The notes: a model not told the origin generated them from the sequence alone. 64,000 nucleotides of DNA from Aphrophora alni (GCA_963513935.1 OY740771.1:9453138-9517137), one strand, 5' to 3'; counted from the first letter of the stretch, positions 34,600-46,063 are shown. Translations and numbers: made by a program.

Positions 34600-34985
34600 T
34601 CAGTTATTTCGTAATTAAATGATATTTTTTCTTGTCAAAAATTTATTATATTTTTCGATAGTTAGAGCTTTATACACTTTATTTGATCCTTCTGAAATGG
34701 TTTTTTCTTCTAACTTTAGAGAATGGACGATTATTTCGACGGTAACTGCCAACAGCGTTGCGAATGTTTTTCCACCGAGCTATTTCTTTTTGTTTGTAAA
34801 GGAAAGAATTCCCGAGGGGAGTTGAATCTGAAGAATGAGAGAACAGTTCATAGAGCGATTCTAAAATTTTGGACATGACAATCGCAGCCTTGTGAGCTGG
34901 TGTATTATCGTAGAGGAGCATATTTTCCTTCACCAAGCGAATTTGCTTTTCATAAATTCATCGTGAATTTGATCCAATGAAGAGG
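34600..34985 (-). pseudogene. mariner transposase fragment, C-terminal
   Basis: The minus strand reads LDQIHDEFMKSKFAW, KENMLLYDNTPAHKAAIVMS, then YELFSHSSDSTPLGNSFLY and RWKNIRNAVGSYRRNN. This follows the mariner order: L-DQ, H/YDN-PAH (second Asp), then the degraded counterpart of HPPYSPDLAPSDF-LF (third Asp), then GK-F. Stops interrupt the 5' side. The preceding part probably lies at 35820-36020, beyond two insertions. Confidence 0.72.
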
Positions 34986-34987
34986 CT

Positions 34988-35195
34988 TTTTCTTTTTTTT
35001 TTTTTTGTTGAAAGTGAAACCTCTCAGTCACCATCATTTTATGGGAAAAAAATAAGATAAGAACATAATATCAAGATACCTAGCCCTTGAATGCTTTAAT
35101 AGTATCTGGTTCGGAAGAGAACAAGAGTTGGTCTAGAGAAATCTGACAGAAAAGATGAAATAGAAGGTTCTAATCCAAGATAACATGATGAAAGG
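34988..35195 (-). mobile_element. Family A SINE-like element within a mariner copy
   Basis: A T-rich start, GTGAAACCTCTCAGTCACCA, GGTTCGGAAGAGAACAAGAG and TGGTCTAGAGAAATCTGACA follow the family A minus-strand order. It sits between two pieces of a mariner-type transposase. Confidence 0.72.
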
Positions 35196-35199
35196 TGAT

Positions 35200-35815
35200 G
35201 TAGTGCCATCTCATCCCAGTGCTATCTCATCCAACATCCAATTTCCTAGAAAAATGTGCCATCTCGTCCAGTGCAGTTTTACAGTTGATTAACCTAACGA
35301 CCACTTTAAATATTTTCAGATTTTATTTGTAATTTATGTCAAATAATTCTGTTAATATACAAGCGGCTTCATATTCTACAAACCTTGAGGTGGAATATTA
35401 GAACAGACTGTTGTTGAACTGCGCAACCTGGAGCCTAGGTAAGGAGCACCCGCAAGAAGATTAGTTTTCTCCTTGTATTACATACAAGGCGAGTTTTAAC
35501 ATGATTGTACATGATTTATAGCATTTTGATATAAAACGCAAAGAGCATTTAGGGGGTTTTTTAAATAGTATGAAGCTATAAAATATGCAAGACCCGAAAT
35601 TTTATAAATAATAAGAATTTTATAACATTATAAAGGTAGGCTACTACAAAAGTTCCAATAGTTTTTGTAAACCTGTCAAGTAAACAATAGCATAGGTTTT
35701 TGGACGAGATGGCACTAGTTGGCGGGTAAAGAATTAACCTCCTGCCCTACGTTCGTGGAATCTGGATGAGATGGCACTTGGATGAAATAGCACCTGGACG
35801 AGATGGCACGACACC
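35200..35815. mobile_element. Element bounded by GATGAGATGGCAC motifs
   Basis: The left end has three or more copies of GTGCCATCTCATCC-like sequence (35203-35270), and the right end has four inverted copies, GGA(C/T)GAGATGGCAC (35702-35812). The interior is AT-rich and non-coding. Clustered short motifs in opposite orientation at the two ends look like subterminal repeats of a non-autonomous DNA transposon. Confidence 0.6.
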
Positions 35816-35819
35816 ATGA

Positions 35820-36020
35820 AAGGTTTTTGATACAACTAGGGTCCCTCGGAATTACCACACCCTTCCTCAGTGTAAATGAACTTCTAAAGATGCCCCCCCT
35901 TTCCATGTAGACAGTTGTGGCCATGACTTTTTTCAGCGATGGAACCTTTTTTCCTTCTTCGGAGCACATTTCCCAGGGGAAATTCACAGTTTTAACGGAA
36001 CAGAGTCCCCTTAACACCGT
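35820..36020 (-). pseudogene. Possible mariner transposase fragment, central
   Basis: The frame includes KKVPSLKKVMATTVYMERGG followed by IFRSSFTLRKGVVIP, resembling the mariner -KVM-TVFWD--GI--IDFLP-G-TI block. It is on the same strand as, and about 0.8 kb upstream of, the 34600-34985 fragment, in the correct order. The match is partial. Confidence 0.4.
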
Positions 36021-36596
36021 GTTTGTGTTTCTTCACTTTGCTTTATGGTTTCTCCCAGCAAAAAGTAGTTCTTTTATCAGCACACAAAATTCACTGTTTT
36101 CCACTGCGGTAAAGAAATACAAACTATCCACTTTCGAACATTGGTCAGACATTTTCTATTAGACCTTTGTGTTTACTTAAATGAACAAACTTGCTATTTG
36201 AACGTCATCCCTCAGCAAATTTACCGACTTATCAAACAACCCTCGTACATTGTTCGGTCAAAGAACCAAATTCTTGTATTTCCTAACGAACGGTGGAAGC
36301 ACTTGACCTCTACTGCACAATAAAAACACAAACAGGAAGAAGCCGCAATGTTAAGACAGATTAATATTATATAAACCGAGGTCATAGGTTCTTTACTAAA
36401 TGAAAGATTCTCGTTTTATTATGTCAGGTGCAAAGCGAGTTCATTCACCATCGTAACAGGTTGTGTGCGTATAAATTTATCCGGCCATAACATTATCGTA
36501 GACTACGACATTTATTACTTATTAATATATACAAGTGCTACTACTTGGCAGTTTAGTGTGAGAAAGACAACTTTCACTCTATGTATGTACAGGGTG

Positions 36597-36740
36597 AGTC
36601 TCCAGTAGGTGTAGTGGATGGAGCCTTGTGTTTGAGAAATCTGGGTTCGAGTTTTGTTGGGGCTTCGATGGTGATGGGAACTCAATGTGCTGACCACGCA
36701 TCAACCAATTAAAAGCTTTCTGGAAGGCCTTGGTCTACAA
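36597..36740 (+). mobile_element. tRNA-derived SINE, family D single copy
   Basis: The A-box-like GGTGTAGTGGATGGAGCC and B-box-like GGGTTCGAGTTTTG are followed by TGGTGATGGGAACTCAATGT, GCTGACCACGCATCAACCAA and GGCCTTGGTCTACAATG. The body matches the 20.1-20.9 kb array units, which identifies the array as derived from this SINE. Confidence 0.68.
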
Positions 36741-36744
36741 TGGA

Positions 36745-38050
36745 CTGACATTTTTACTGACGATTAGTTTTCATTTGTTTTGGGGAGAGAGAAAGTTTGT
36801 GCAATGTTTTTTCATCATTTTTTGTAATCCAGAGTAATAGATGATGAAACAGATGTTTTCCTTAAAAAGAATTCAATTTTTTTTTAATTTGTAAAAAACA
36901 AACATTTCACCGTCTTAAAACACTGATATGTCTATTAAATTGATAGTTTCCTATCCTTCATTTGACGTTTATTATTATTATATGATTTTAAGCGTATTCT
37001 TGTATCGATTTAATTTTTGTTCCGTTTACTTTTTATGAGTTCGTTTTGTTATGGTTATTCAAATGTCTGTTTAGTTGTTTGTTTTGTTCAGTATTTTCGT
37101 ATAACTCTCTATATTTTATTTATACGGCTCGAACTCACTCGGGGTCTGAGTATCTTGGGATATGTCCAATTAAATTGATATTCCATTATTTAGGAAACAC
37201 GGGGTATCTTATGCAATGTTGATACATCTTGAGTAACGCATTTTGCATAGATAACGCCTGAAAGTCACCAAAATTAAAAGCTGTCCTACAATATTAATAC
37301 AGAACGTTTATTTATTTCACTGTTATACACTGATATCCTAAATAGATTTTCATTGTATGATTTGAAAATAATTTTAGAACATTTCTACGATTTTAATATA
37401 ATTCAGAACATGGCACTTAATTTCAACCTTTTCACGATTTTAACATTATTTTCTCACATGTAGGGTATTATAGAGAAAGTATATCTTGGGTAAAAAAAAA
37501 AAAAAATCTGTTTTGAGTAGTATTAGGTTGGAGGTGCCGTGAGTCAAAAAAGTGGTATTTCCCATTAAGTCGGTCATATCTCGGGATTTTATATTTCGTT
37601 AACTCAGAATTTGGCGTTAGCTTCAATAAGAAGAAAACCACAAGTACAAGTACAAGTACAAGTTTGTCACAATTGGATGTAACGATTTTGATCAAATGTT
37701 GCTCAAGATACTCGTTAAGGGCGAAAATATATCGATTGTTATCCTCCCTATGTCGATTCATGAGTTATTTTTTTAAAAATCGATAACAGGACTGTTTAAA
37801 AAACGTAATTTATCAAAATCTATATTTCCTGCTAATTTTAGTGAATTGTGAAGAATAATGACCCGATCACTAGTACAGTCCGTAGCCTGGACTTTCATAA
37901 TGCGCGTTAGGGTGAAGTTGCAGAGGGAAGGAGAAGTGATGTCACAACTACTATTCATGTTAAAGACATTGACACAGATCCATTCCGCTGTCAACGTTTG
38001 TCATAATTCCGTCTAGTGTATGTTTGTCTTTTTTTTCTTCTTTTTTTCCC
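36745..38050. other. No recognised feature
   Basis: AT-rich non-coding sequence. It contains a short (CAAGTA)n run near 37642. Confidence 0.5.
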
Positions 38051-38054
38051 TTTT

Positions 38055-38375
38055 TTTTACAAACTATTGGACAAACTTTCTAACCAGAAAAGTCGTTTAT
38101 ATAAATTTTAAAATTGCTGAAATTATCTAAAAATTTTTTTTTTATTTGGTATTTAGGCTCAGATATACAAATAATTGGACAAACTTTCTAACCAGAAAAA
38201 CAATTATATAAATTTCAAAATGGCGGAGAATTTCCAAAAAAAGTAGTTTTTTAAAAGTTTTTTGTAGGAGGTTCGATCTGTATTAAATTGTGTATTTAAA
38301 CTCATTATTTACAAACAATTGGACATAATTTTCTAACCAGAAAAAATTGTATATAAATTTAAAAGTAGTAATTAA
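38055..38375. repeat. Three diverged tandem units of about 110-145 bp
   Basis: ATTGGACAAACTTTCTAACC with AGAAAA and TATATAAATTT recurs at 38065, 38172 and 38317, with variable AT-rich spacers. Confidence 0.75.
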
Positions 38376-38524
38376 ACTTTAATATCTTTTCGTTGTTTCG
38401 TTTACCGCGGTTTCAGAAACACTAACACTATACAACATTAGATATTGCTACATTTAATGGGTCGTTTAAAGTTGAAAAAAGTGTACATTATTTGGAACAG
38501 TCTCAGACGGAGTTAAGTTTCAAC

Positions 38525-38705
38525 TTAAGTTAAGGAGTTTAAAACACCAGCTTTTTCCCTGACGTTTTCACTCTCCATCGCAACAAAACAAACTTATGTT
38601 TTTTGAAATGCACGTATAACTACGAAACGTACAGTACAAAACTGACTCCAAGACTGAGCTCAGTGTTTCCCCCACTACACCAACCGGCCCAGAGACGACT
38701 GCTCA
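38525..38705 (-). pseudogene. Family I transposon 5' end, inverted copy
   Basis: Reverse complement of 19150-19340, including the GGGGGAAACACTGAGCTCAG leader and an ATG followed by ESENVREKAGV before a stop. Only the leader and first codons survive. Confidence 0.65.
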
Positions 38706-39339
38706 TCTCAATGACAGAGGTCGGTTTACATCTTACGAACTGTACAAAATTACTATCGGTCTGGAATAATGGGGGAGGGGGGGGAGTAATAAAACGAAAC
38801 AAAATGAACTTTAATCGCCGTCACTATTTTAATCTAGTACGATATTTTTAAAATATATAGACTTTTATTTAAATATATTTATTTTATTTTTAAAGATTGA
38901 TGTTGACCATTTTCAATTTTTGATTGACAACTACCGAACCGATATTTTTGCAATGACCATTAGTTTCGGATCGTTTTTCTTTGATTTTGGGGATGGTTGA
39001 ATGAGAAAGTCTGTTCTATGTTTTTCCACCATTGTTTATTATAGTTAATTTTTTTTTTAATTACTTATTTTTATAGATATCCGAATTAAGTGTAGCAATA
39101 CAATGTGAATTGCCATATGTTTTTTGAACAGCTGTTCTCAATTTATTATTCATTTAATTTTGACATTTGATTACATCATTGCTCAAAACGAACGCATAGT
39201 GCCAGCTAGTATAGACTGTAACACGCTAGAAAAGTTATGGGTGGTTGTACACACTATCAACATCTGATTTGTTTTTCAGGGAATGCGGTTTTCATTATTT
39301 CACTATGAATTTGTGCACCAAATCACACATTTACAGATA

Positions 39340-39545
39340 CTTACGGGCATGGCAGTTCCGTGGTAAAAAGCTGTATTTACAGCTGTACTCTTGGGTTAGA
39401 TCCCTCTCATCAGATTTCTCTTGACCAACTCTTGTTCAGACGCTATTACACTATTCGAAGGCTAGGTATCTTTATTTTATGCCGTTTTCTTTTGGCGATT
39501 ATGACCGAGTTGTTGTTCGCTTTTAAACAGCAACGGGGGGGGGGA
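39340..39545 (+). mobile_element. Family A SINE-like element
   Basis: GGGTTAGATCCCTCTCATCA, TTTCTCTTGACCAACTCTTG, ACGCTATTACACTATTCGAA and TTTAAACAGCAACGG tail, with a small internal deletion after TTGTTC. Confidence 0.78.
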
Positions 39546-40084
39546 CCTCTAAATCACTTCTTGGTAATATTTTACGTTGCCGGTATACAGTGGACAATCA
39601 ATTAAATCACTCTTTAAAATCACTGTGATTGGTCGGTCAATCACCACTGTCACTATTAATAAAGAGAGCTTTGAAAGGGCGCGGTGTACTTAGTCTACTA
39701 GAGACTGCATGGACATGTTTGGATTATGTGACAGCCCAACCCTTGTAAGCGGACTAACAATATCTTATTCAAGTTGTATTACAGTTATTTCCTACCTAGA
39801 AAAATGACTTAAGAATTTAATTTGTGTTTATAGGTAAGGTCAACTACGAAATTAAACAATTGAATAAGCTTACTATTTGTAATCAATAGTTGATCTTTAG
39901 GTGCAAATAATAAAAAGATCCACTTATTGACTAAGAAAAAGTAAGTTTATTCAATTATTAAAATAAGTGGGTCGTTTTAGATATAAAAAACTGTATAATG
40001 ACGCAATTAAACTGTGTGTTAAGCGGCGATTACTACAATGTTGTAGTATGCGTAAATGTTTTTGACGCGTCCCATAGAATGCAA

Positions 40085-40185
40085 CTCAAGCAGATACAAA
40101 AATTAAGATAGAAACTTGAAGTTTAGTATGAAGGACTTTAGTGTGCTCGTATAGAATTGAAATTAAGAAAAATGGCGGCCACTGA
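40085..40185 (+). mobile_element. Family B fragment
   Basis: AAATTAAGATAGAAACTTGA, ACTTTAGTGTGCTCGTATAG and GAAAAATGGCGGCC match the middle of family B. It abuts the hammerhead-bearing element at 40195. Confidence 0.6.
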
Positions 40186-40194
40186 GTGTTTGTG

Positions 40195-40320
40195 CAATAC
40201 TCAACCTCTGAGGATGGTAACTATGTTACTGAAATGTACATCAGGAAATAAAAGTTTGTTTTATTAAATTGTGGAGTATTAGGTTTGATTTAATTTTTAA
40301 GTTCACCACAATGTTCTCAT
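40195..40320 (+). mobile_element. Hammerhead-bearing element, intact empty-site relative
   Basis: GCAATACTCAACCTCTGAGG through GTTTTATTAAATTGTGGAGT and TCACCACAATGTTCTCAT matches, in opposite orientation and without interruption, the sequence that flanks the 6.6-kb element on both sides. It therefore serves as an empty-site comparison. Confidence 0.8.
40205..40245 (+). ncRNA. Hammerhead-ribozyme-like motif, best conserved
   Basis: Stem I CCU/AGG, core CUGAGGA, one U, stem II GGUAAC/GUUACU with loop UAU, GAAA, stem III AUG/CAU with loop UA, C at the cleavage position. All invariant core bases are present; AUC is an acceptable NUH triplet. Stem I is only 3 bp and stem II has one GU pair and the extra U, so activity is unproven. 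Confidence 0.68.
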
Positions 40321-40537
40321 AAAAGTATTATTTCCTACAAGGTTCAAAAACAATTTTTTTTATTGGTATTACGTTTAGAGGATCTTCTTGTATTACATTG
40401 TATTGGGTTGAGTATATACCATGATGGTTCCCAACAATTTGGTTTTATTACACTATAATGCAAGGATTAAAATAGAAAAAATTTTAAAAAACCTGTGTTC
40501 TAATTTTTTCGCAATCATACTTTACCCCCTCTTTATA

Positions 40538-40790
40538 CAGGGTGACCACGAAATTTTACCGGCGCTTTCCGAGTTCATTCTACCAACCACCAAATTCGCT
40601 TCTTAATTTGGGTCACAGGGCTATCAGCAAGACGAAATTTTACCTTAGGAATCAGGGCGAAATATTTCGCTAGCTGTAACTAGCTACCAAAGCGTTTTAG
40701 GACATATGTTTATATGAAGTTTTCTTCTTTCTTTTAGCCTGTAGAATGAGCTCAAAAAGCGCCGGTAAATCTTGATAAACTGTTCACTTT
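40538..40790. mobile_element. Truncated CAGGGTG-ended inverted-repeat element
   Basis: CAGGGTGACCACGAAATTTT and ACCGGCGCTTTCCGAGTTCA at the left are matched by TGAGCTCAAAAAGCGCCGGT near 40750-40770. The outer right tip is missing. Similar ends occur at 41925 and 45523. Confidence 0.6.
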
Positions 40791-41189
40791 TTGTACATTT
40801 TACAATAATAGATTACGCCAGATGCGAGAGGCGGGGGGGGGGGGGTTAGGACAAAGAAACATAAGCCGACAGACGGAAACGCAGCACAACGAATTAAGAT
40901 TAGAACTAAGTGTTGTAGAAAGGGATAAAATATAACGTCAAATTATATGAAGACCGTGAAAGATATAGATCTAGGATAGTCTAACAAATGGACCGTCACT
41001 ACAGAACAGTGCTGTTCGTCTGTTATATATGTAGTATAGTTTTACACACTAACCTACTGTACTGGCTTTGCAGACTTCCGCCATCTTGGATTTAATGACT
41101 TTAAGAATAATGTTAACTCATTTATTTAATAATATTGATCGGAAAATTGTGTACAACATATCATTTTTTAAATATAGTTATTTTTTGTT

Positions 41190-41924
41190 ATTTAGGGTTG
41201 TTTTTTATTAATTTTACGTATTCGTAAGTAGTAGAGAAATTTACGTGATGGGTCAAAAAAAATCTATGTCAAGTTTTTTTTGGTGTTGTATCTGTTTTAG
41301 TTTCAATGAATCCAAAAAAGTAGATTTTTACAATGATGTCTGTGTCTCTTACAGCTCAAACGCGTGAAGCGATTCTAATCGAATTTGGTAAGTGTTTGGC
41401 TATATTGGTACATTTTTCAATAATAAAAAAATTTGGAGTAGAAAAACGGGGTGAGTCAAACATTTCGGAGTTTTCACGGATCTATACGTTTCTGTACGTA
41501 AGCACGATAGTAGCGGCTACAAAAAATTAAGATAGGGATATTACATTTGGTATAGGGGACTATAGTCTGCTCATATAGAATTTTATTGACGTTCAAAATA
41601 ATATCGAATTGAAAATGTTAAAATTGCGGCAGTTTTAAACAGTTTTTTTTTGTGTTATTCAACTTATTAACACTAAGTTACAAATTTGCAGATTCAATTC
41701 TGCTTGTAATGGTGTTAACTTCAGCTCTCTACGATGACTAATAGCGAAGTTATAATCTAAATACAATTTCTTACTTTGACCTCCTGAGAAAATCTCATTC
41801 TCCGGAGACCCGACAGGTCTGAGTCACAGAGACGAGTGTAGCAAGTGGAGGCACCTTTGCATCTTCCAGATCCCCAAGGAATGAAACTGACAAAACTTAA
41901 ACGAATGGAAACCATTTGAATATA
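41190..41924 (+). mobile_element. Family B, left part of an interrupted copy
   Basis: The longest 5' part of the family: ACGTATTCGTAAGTAGTAGA, GTAAGCACGATAGTAGCGGC, TAAGATAGGGATATTACATT, TCTACGATGACTAATAGCGA and GACGAGTGTAGCAAGTGGAG. The copy is split at TATA by the 41925-43572 element and resumes at 43577. Confidence 0.7.
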
Positions 41925-42965
41925 CAGGGTGATTTTTTAAATGTGGAAACGGCTTTATAATGCAGCATCGAAGAGATACTTGAAGGCAGAAACAAATGCG
42001 ATTCTACGTAGTTTAACAAAATCATACTTTTTTGGGGGGTTTTAAATTTGTGTTTTAAATCGAACTTTATTTTTTAAATAGGAAGATGGACATGTGATAC
42101 GTGATTTTCATGTAAAATTTGACAATAAAAACGACGGTGTAAGCCGTTTTTCGATAAATACCTTCGTTTTTAAGTTATAAGCATTCAAAGTTGCTATGAA
42201 GGAAAAATCACGTTAGTAATAAAACGTTGTACAATGCGCCTTCTAAACTTTTCATTTTGTTTTTCCTGCAGATAGAACCAGAAAACAATTTTAAACCATT
42301 ACAACTTAATTTTACATGCGAAATGAGTAGTTTATTAAGCTGCATTTTGTAACGTAATGGGAAAAAGTTGATTTAAACTAGGCCTACTTTAATAAACGGA
42401 TATTACTTGAGGTTAGTGTATTGACAATCTGTAGAGGGGAAGCACCTTTGAACATTTATTGTACGCTTTCAAAATTTATTATATTATCAAAAACATTTAT
42501 TGTTATTATTAAAATTAAATACCGTAATATTTAAAGTGAATAATAACAGTTGACGTAGTTGTAGTTGTGTTGTTTATTATTACTTTATTAGAACTGTTTA
42601 AAGTTCGTTATTAGATGTATTCTACAGGAAAAACAGAATAGAAAAGTTTCGACCGAGCATTTTACCCCATTTTATTGCTAACACGATTTTTCCGTCAATG
42701 CAACTGTGAATGCTTAATAACTCAAAAACGAAGGTATTCATCGAAAAACGGCTCGTACCATTGTTTTTTCTAGTCAAATTGTACATGAAAATCGTGTATC
42801 ACAAGTCCACTTTCCTATTTTAAAAAAGTAAATTTTAGTTCAATATGGCGGATCCTAGTTGAATATTTTAAAACTTAGAAAAGTGATTTTTTAAACTACG
42901 TAGATCCGTAATTGTATCTGCCTCTCGGTTAAAGATTATAAAGCAGTTTCTATACTTAAAAATCA

Positions 42966-43555
42966 ATGGAAAGTCAGCTGATCGTTTTTCCTTTGCTCTA
43001 AATTTGAGATTGGGAAAGGATCACTTTCGTTGCTATCAGCTGTTATCGAAAACAGCTGCTTTCGGTGCAGTATGATAAAAAAAATAATAAAATTAAAAAA
43101 AACATATGATAACAAAAAAAATCGAAAACGGAAAAACTTAAGTAGAAATATTATGCGGTAATTCTATTATTTCTTTTATTTATCTTTATTGTTAGTATTT
43201 TAAGTTTCTTTATTGTAACCCAATTGGTTTCAAAATGGCGACCCTTCGAAGCTGTTAAATGGAAATAACTTTAAAACTACCCATTTTACGAAAAATGTTC
43301 AAGAACAACTTTTTTTAGTAACTTTTACGACATGTCCATAAGTTGGTTTATTTTTTAAAATTGGGGTGAAAATAATTTGGCCGTACATGGGTATGTTCTT
43401 GTCCTGCAAAGTGTTATTTGTACATAACTAGTTTAGATAGAATAAAACTCAAACACAGGATTTCATAAAAATTACGTTTACCTAATCAAACGCGTTTCAA
43501 CGATAAAACCGCCATCCTCAGTGATACATGAGCTACAATAACTAGTTATTGTATT
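42966..43555 (-). mobile_element. 590-bp TSD-flanked chimeric insertion carrying a hammerhead-like motif
   Basis: The 12-bp direct repeat ACTTAAAAATCA flanks it (42954-42965, 43556-43567) and reconstructs the interrupted foldback tip. Inside are three blocks known elsewhere: family E (ATGGAAAGTCAGCTGATCG, also 44492 and inverted near 49600), the arm of the 45.5-kb foldback (CAAAATGGCGACCCTTCGAA) and a hammerhead-like end. A 12-bp duplication is typical of target-primed reverse transcription. Confidence 0.75.
43485..43525 (-). ncRNA. Hammerhead-ribozyme-like motif
   Basis: Minus strand: stem I AUCA/UGAU, core CUGAGGA, U, an imperfect stem II from GGCGG to UCGUU, GAAA, stem III ACG/CGU, U at the cleavage position. 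Stem II is weaker than in the 46131 copy. Confidence 0.55.
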
Positions 43556-43576
43556 ACTTAAAAATCACCCTGTATA

Positions 43577-43800
43577 CAACACCTAACCTACGTCAAGTAA
43601 GTAGTGATATACAGAATTATGCCATTCAGAAAACCTGTATATAACAACTGTTTTAGACAAACCTACCCTGCCCACTGATTTCCCAAACAATTTAACATTT
43701 CCTACTAGTACCGCGCCCAATTTTCGTTGAATTCATTCCACTTGAAGATCTGCCTGATTATCATTTTATTACGGGCTGGATAAATACCATGATGGCGAAC
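43577..43800 (+). mobile_element. Family B, right part
   Basis: CAAGTAAGTAGTGATATACA, TTCAGAAAACCTGTATATAA, CAATTTAACATTTCCTAC and GGGCTGGATAAATACCATGA match 3020-3225 of the first copy. Confidence 0.68.
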
Positions 43801-44364
43801 ATCATCTTATTTATTTTATTTTTAAAAGTAGCGTACACAGTAGGCATTTAAAAAAATCACAAGTCACTATTGCTTTTCGACAAGAAAGACAGATATCTAA
43901 ACGCCTGTATGAATCAGTTTGTTCCTAGAATTGAGTGTTTTGAAATAGATTTTCTGCAGTTGTATTGAACCGTTGTCCTGAAGGTCTGATTGCACAACCT
44001 TGAATTGCATATGCATCAGTATAACACAATGCCAGTATATTATCAGTTTTGTTTTGTTTAATCATTCACATTACGTGACATTTCCACTTCGTCCCTGTAA
44101 TCTTTTATCTTTCTGCTGAAACCGCACGTTCGTTTATGTACCAATATGTTCTGTTCGATTGTGTATTGACTAATATAGCCTTAAATTGAGAACTGCTGCA
44201 ATATTGTATTTCATTACTAGTATTGAAAGTGACCTTTTCCTGTATGGGGTCGAGTACGGAAATTCGAAAAAGTACTTTCGGTACGAGTTATGAACGATAT
44301 TTTTCATCATGATGCAAAAAAACCACAATAGACCTAATCAAAATAAAAACTAGTACATTTCTCA

Positions 44365-44665
44365 TAATATAAACTTTTAATTAACAATTTACAGCAGTCA
44401 TTTTCAAACACGTAAATACAAGAGTAAAAATTGGCATTGGAGAGAAACATATCAGTGCTCCTGGTGAGCAAACACGAAACTAAATTAGAGCAATGGAAAG
44501 TCAGCTGATCGTTTTCCCTTTGCTCTAAATTTGAGATTGGGAAAGGATCACTTTCGTTCCTATCAGCTGTTATCGAAAACAGCTGCTCTCGGTGCAGTAT
44601 GACAAAAAAAAAATCATGATAAAAAATTCGAAAACTAAAAAACTTAAGTAGAAATATTATAATTC
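44365..44665 (+). mobile_element. Family E repeat
   Basis: GCAATGGAAAGTCAGCTGAT, TTTGAGATTGGGAAAGGATC and TATCAGCTGTTATCGAAAAC match 42966-43080 and, inverted, 49515-49765. The 136-codon minus frame over it is not preserved in the other copies. Confidence 0.72.
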
Positions 44666-44755
44666 GACAATAGTGATTTTCCTTTTCCTTTTCTGTAACT
44701 ATATTATCAGTATCTTTATAAATCTTTAAGCGTTTCTTCTTCAAATGGACATCCC

Positions 44756-44945
44756 TCTAAAGGTCACTTATAGTGAGTATCGGTGTAGCAATCCCCCAGA
44801 ACCTAGCTGGATCTATATATAGTCTTGGGCTAGTACCCCCTCTTTTTAATCTTTCAAATCTCGTCTCTCCGAGCAACTCTTACAACCCTGACGCCGATAA
44901 AAGTTGTGTGACCGAGGGGTTTTATACAACAAGAAAAAATATTCA
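44756..44945 (+). mobile_element. Family A SINE-like element
   Basis: The head CTAAAGGTCACTTATAGTGA, GATCTATATATAGTCTTGGG and CTGACGCCGATAAAAG are followed directly by a TACAACAAGAAAAAAT tail, with the GGCGATGATGACC part deleted. Confidence 0.72.
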
Positions 44946-44984
44946 ATTGAGTGTTCTATCTCTTTTGAACCACAAGCTCTTATT

Positions 44985-45240
44985 GAGTTCCCAAATTGAA
45001 ATAGATGGATTGATACCCTTAAACATCCCCAGAAAGACGTGTAACCTCATGAACTTCAGAATCTTTCTGACAATGTTATCTTGAGGGATCATTTGTCTTT
45101 TTGTCGAAGATTCAAGAGTCTTGGTTCTTTCCCGCTCGAGGAATTGGTATTCGAAGATCACGTGCTCTGCAGTTTATTCTTGTAGGCCACATTCCGTATG
45201 TAGAGGCTCTTCAGTTAATATGCCAACCTGTGGGCATGAT
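44985..45240 (-). pseudogene. Non-LTR retrotransposon C-terminal fragment
   Basis: The minus strand reads ECGLQE, a stop, then TAEHVIFEYQFLERERTKTL and NIVRKILKFM. CP-CG-EETVEHV-FEC--F--ER is the zinc-knuckle-like C-terminal signature of jockey/R1-type non-LTR retrotransposon ORF2 proteins. The second Cys is replaced by Tyr and a stop interrupts, so it is dead. RT and endonuclease domains are not present. Confidence 0.55.
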
Positions 45241-46022
45241 TTTTTTTTTTTTAATGGCAGTGCCGTGTAACGCACCGTCTATTTATGTCCCCTCCCTAAC
45301 TATACAGTTTTCTTAGAGGGCACGAAATGAAATTTTGCTCATCTTTCAACCTGAGATGCTCCTTCATCTTCTCTACTGCTCTTTCTACTTTTAACGTATT
45401 TACTAACCTTGTTGAGAATTTCGGAATTAGAAAAAATGCCTATATCTGTTGTGGACAAAAATCGAGTAAAACCCCTTTCTCCGATTGTTTTATCTAATGG
45501 TTCCAGTCTAAAGTGAAATGTACAGGGTGTTTCTGAACTCTCCTTACAAACTTCAATGAAGTATTTTTTGGGTAAAAAGAAGTCAAAAACTTTATACAAC
45601 CAGGAGTTTATGTCGTTTCTTTGTCTGTCTGTGCATTCGTATGTGTTTTGTACAAACGAATTTGTTCTAAAAAAAACAGATCTACAGAAATGAACCAAAT
45701 TTAGGTGAATTGTTTATTGTTAATTTCAGTTAGTATGTTAAGTTTCTTTATTGTAACCCAATTGGTTTCAAAATGGCGACCATTCGAAGCTGTTAAATGG
45801 AAATAACTTTAAAACTACCCATTTTACGAAAAATGTTCAAGAACAATTTTTTTTTAGTAACTTTTACTACATGTCCATAAGTTGGTTTATTTTTAAAATT
45901 GGGGTGAAAATAATTTGGCCGTACATGGGTATTTTCTTGTCCTACAAAGTGTTATTTGTACATAACTAGTTTAGATATAATAAAACTCGAACACAAGATC
46001 TCATAAAAATTACATTTACCTA

Positions 46023-46063
46023 ATCAAACGCGTTTCAACGATAAAACCGCCATCCTCAGTGAT
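46023..46063 (-). ncRNA. Hammerhead-ribozyme-like motif, left of an inverted pair
   Basis: Same as the 43485 copy: stem I AUCA/UGAU, CUGAGGA, imperfect stem II, GAAA, ACG/CGU, U. It faces 46131-46171. Confidence 0.58.

Larger units (their letters stand above)
41925..43572. mobile_element. CAGGGTG-ended foldback element with nested insertion
   Basis: The ends CAGGGTGATTTTT and AAAAATCACCCTG are inverted, flanked by TATA on both sides (41921-41924, 43573-43576). Arms 41925-42230 and 42655-42965 are inverted (AAACGGCTTTATAATG, GATACGTGATTTTCATGTA, AAACGAAGGTATT-ATCGAAAA). The last five bases of the right end are displaced by the insertion at 42966-43555. Confidence 0.85.

Noticed and set aside
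44334..44744. 136-codon minus-strand frame
   Set aside because: Lies over family E; the other copies of E do not keep it open.
45339..45698. 119-codon minus-strand frame
   Set aside because: Falls partly in the arm of a foldback element; the right arm shows no matching frame.
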